This document shows, one piece after another, positions 42,417 to 42,559 of a stretch of 42,559 nucleotides of DNA. The notes beneath the pieces were generated by a model. That model ran no database searches and was not told the origin of the DNA. It worked only from the letters and a program-made list of their open reading frames with translations. The DNA comes from Clostridiaceae bacterium DTU059 (GTDB lineage: Bacteria; Bacillota; Clostridia; DSM-8532). The DNA is taken from the NCBI GenBank assembly GCA_001512555.1, contig LFSK01000058.1, positions 31,059 to 73,617 on the forward strand. Direction: 5' to 3'. A program made the position numbers and the translations under genes. Every line of letters starts with the position of its first letter. Positions within the stretch are counted from its first letter, which is position 1.

Positions 42417-42559
42417 TTGAAGATCACGTTGATTCATGGACAAAATCATAAGGGTAGTACATACCACATAGCGAGAATGACAGCGGAAAAGCTTCGCGGT
42501 GATATTGAGGAATTCTTTCTGCCACGGGATTTTAGCGGGGGGTGTTCCGGCTGTTTAGC
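42417..42559 (+). CDS. flavodoxin / NADPH-dependent FMN reductase family protein, truncated by window end
   Basis: The first 47 codons are visible. The product starts L/MKITLIHGQNHKGSTYHIAR, with the flavin-phosphate loop H-G-Q-N-H-K-G-S-T, and continues FFLPRDFSGGCSGC, where the two Cys lie as in iron-sulfur flavoprotein-like or NAD(P)H-dependent oxidoreductases of Clostridia. The start is TTG 42417, with GGAAGGTGA 6 nt upstream. An upstream short frame overlaps the start (its stop TGA shares the TTGA). The rest of the gene lies outside the window, so the exact subfamily is open. Confidence 0.75.
   Translation, partial: MKITLIHGQNHKGSTYHIARMTAEKLRGDIEEFFLPRDFSGGCSGCL

Overview
The window looks like chromosomal DNA of an anaerobic, endospore-forming Firmicute of class Clostridia. 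The evidence is AGGAGG-type ribosome binding sites, sigma-A promoters, U-rich hairpin terminators, spore genes (cwlJ, gerQ, ylbJ), an infC-rpmI-rplT operon with a structured leader, an indolepyruvate:ferredoxin oxidoreductase and many Clostridia-type families (YyaL, MutS2, DUF368, DUF5685, PepSY, Amidase_6). I see no insertion sequence, prophage, CRISPR array, tRNA or rRNA. Most of the window is ordinary core genome.

Layout. Positions 1-5900 hold a frameshifted NSS-family sodium symporter, a small PepSY protein (minus), a PlsC-type acyltransferase, a DUF368 membrane protein (undecaprenyl-phosphate recycling family) and YyaL. Positions 5900-9500 hold the spore germination pair cwlJ-gerQ (minus), a secreted-amidase-like protein, two small membrane proteins and folD. 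Positions 9500-13000 hold two tandem lipoproteins (minus) and an M24 aminopeptidase. Positions 13000-16560 hold infC-rpmI-rplT, a SpoU/TrmH RNA methyltransferase and gap. Positions 16560-19380 hold a metal-resistance operon: an ArsR/SmtB repressor with a well-placed operator, then a Zn/Cd-type P1B ATPase. Positions 19400-24320 hold recG, rsmD, coaD, a coiled-coil gene and convergent ylbJ, which matches the rsmD-coaD-ylbJ neighbourhood of Bacillus. Positions 24370-29540 hold asp23-like, DUF5685, J-domain, a membrane protein and mutS2, all co-directional. Positions 29550-33940 hold a sodium:solute symporter and iorA-iorB.

Positions 33957-40471 form the least ordinary region: a tight minus-strand operon of a single-module nonribosomal peptide synthetase (C-A-T, no release domain), a 7TM-PAS histidine kinase and a REC/HD-GYP response regulator. 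The gaps are 15 and 2 nt. A class I/II aminotransferase is transcribed divergently. This suggests a small amino-acid-derived product coupled to a membrane sensor and cyclic-di-GMP turnover. That reading is inference, not proof. The right end (42000-42559) is sparse, carries a REP-like palindrome, and ends inside an FMN-reductase/flavodoxin-family gene.

Several start codons differ from the longest open frame because a good Shine-Dalgarno decides them. The clearest is infC, which appears to start at AUA. Regulatory structures of note are a hairpin lying between the Shine-Dalgarno and the AUG of DUF368, two mutually exclusive hairpins between gap and the metal operon, and a palindrome upstream of the gap promoter. 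No database search or folding program was run; family names rest on motifs recognised by eye.
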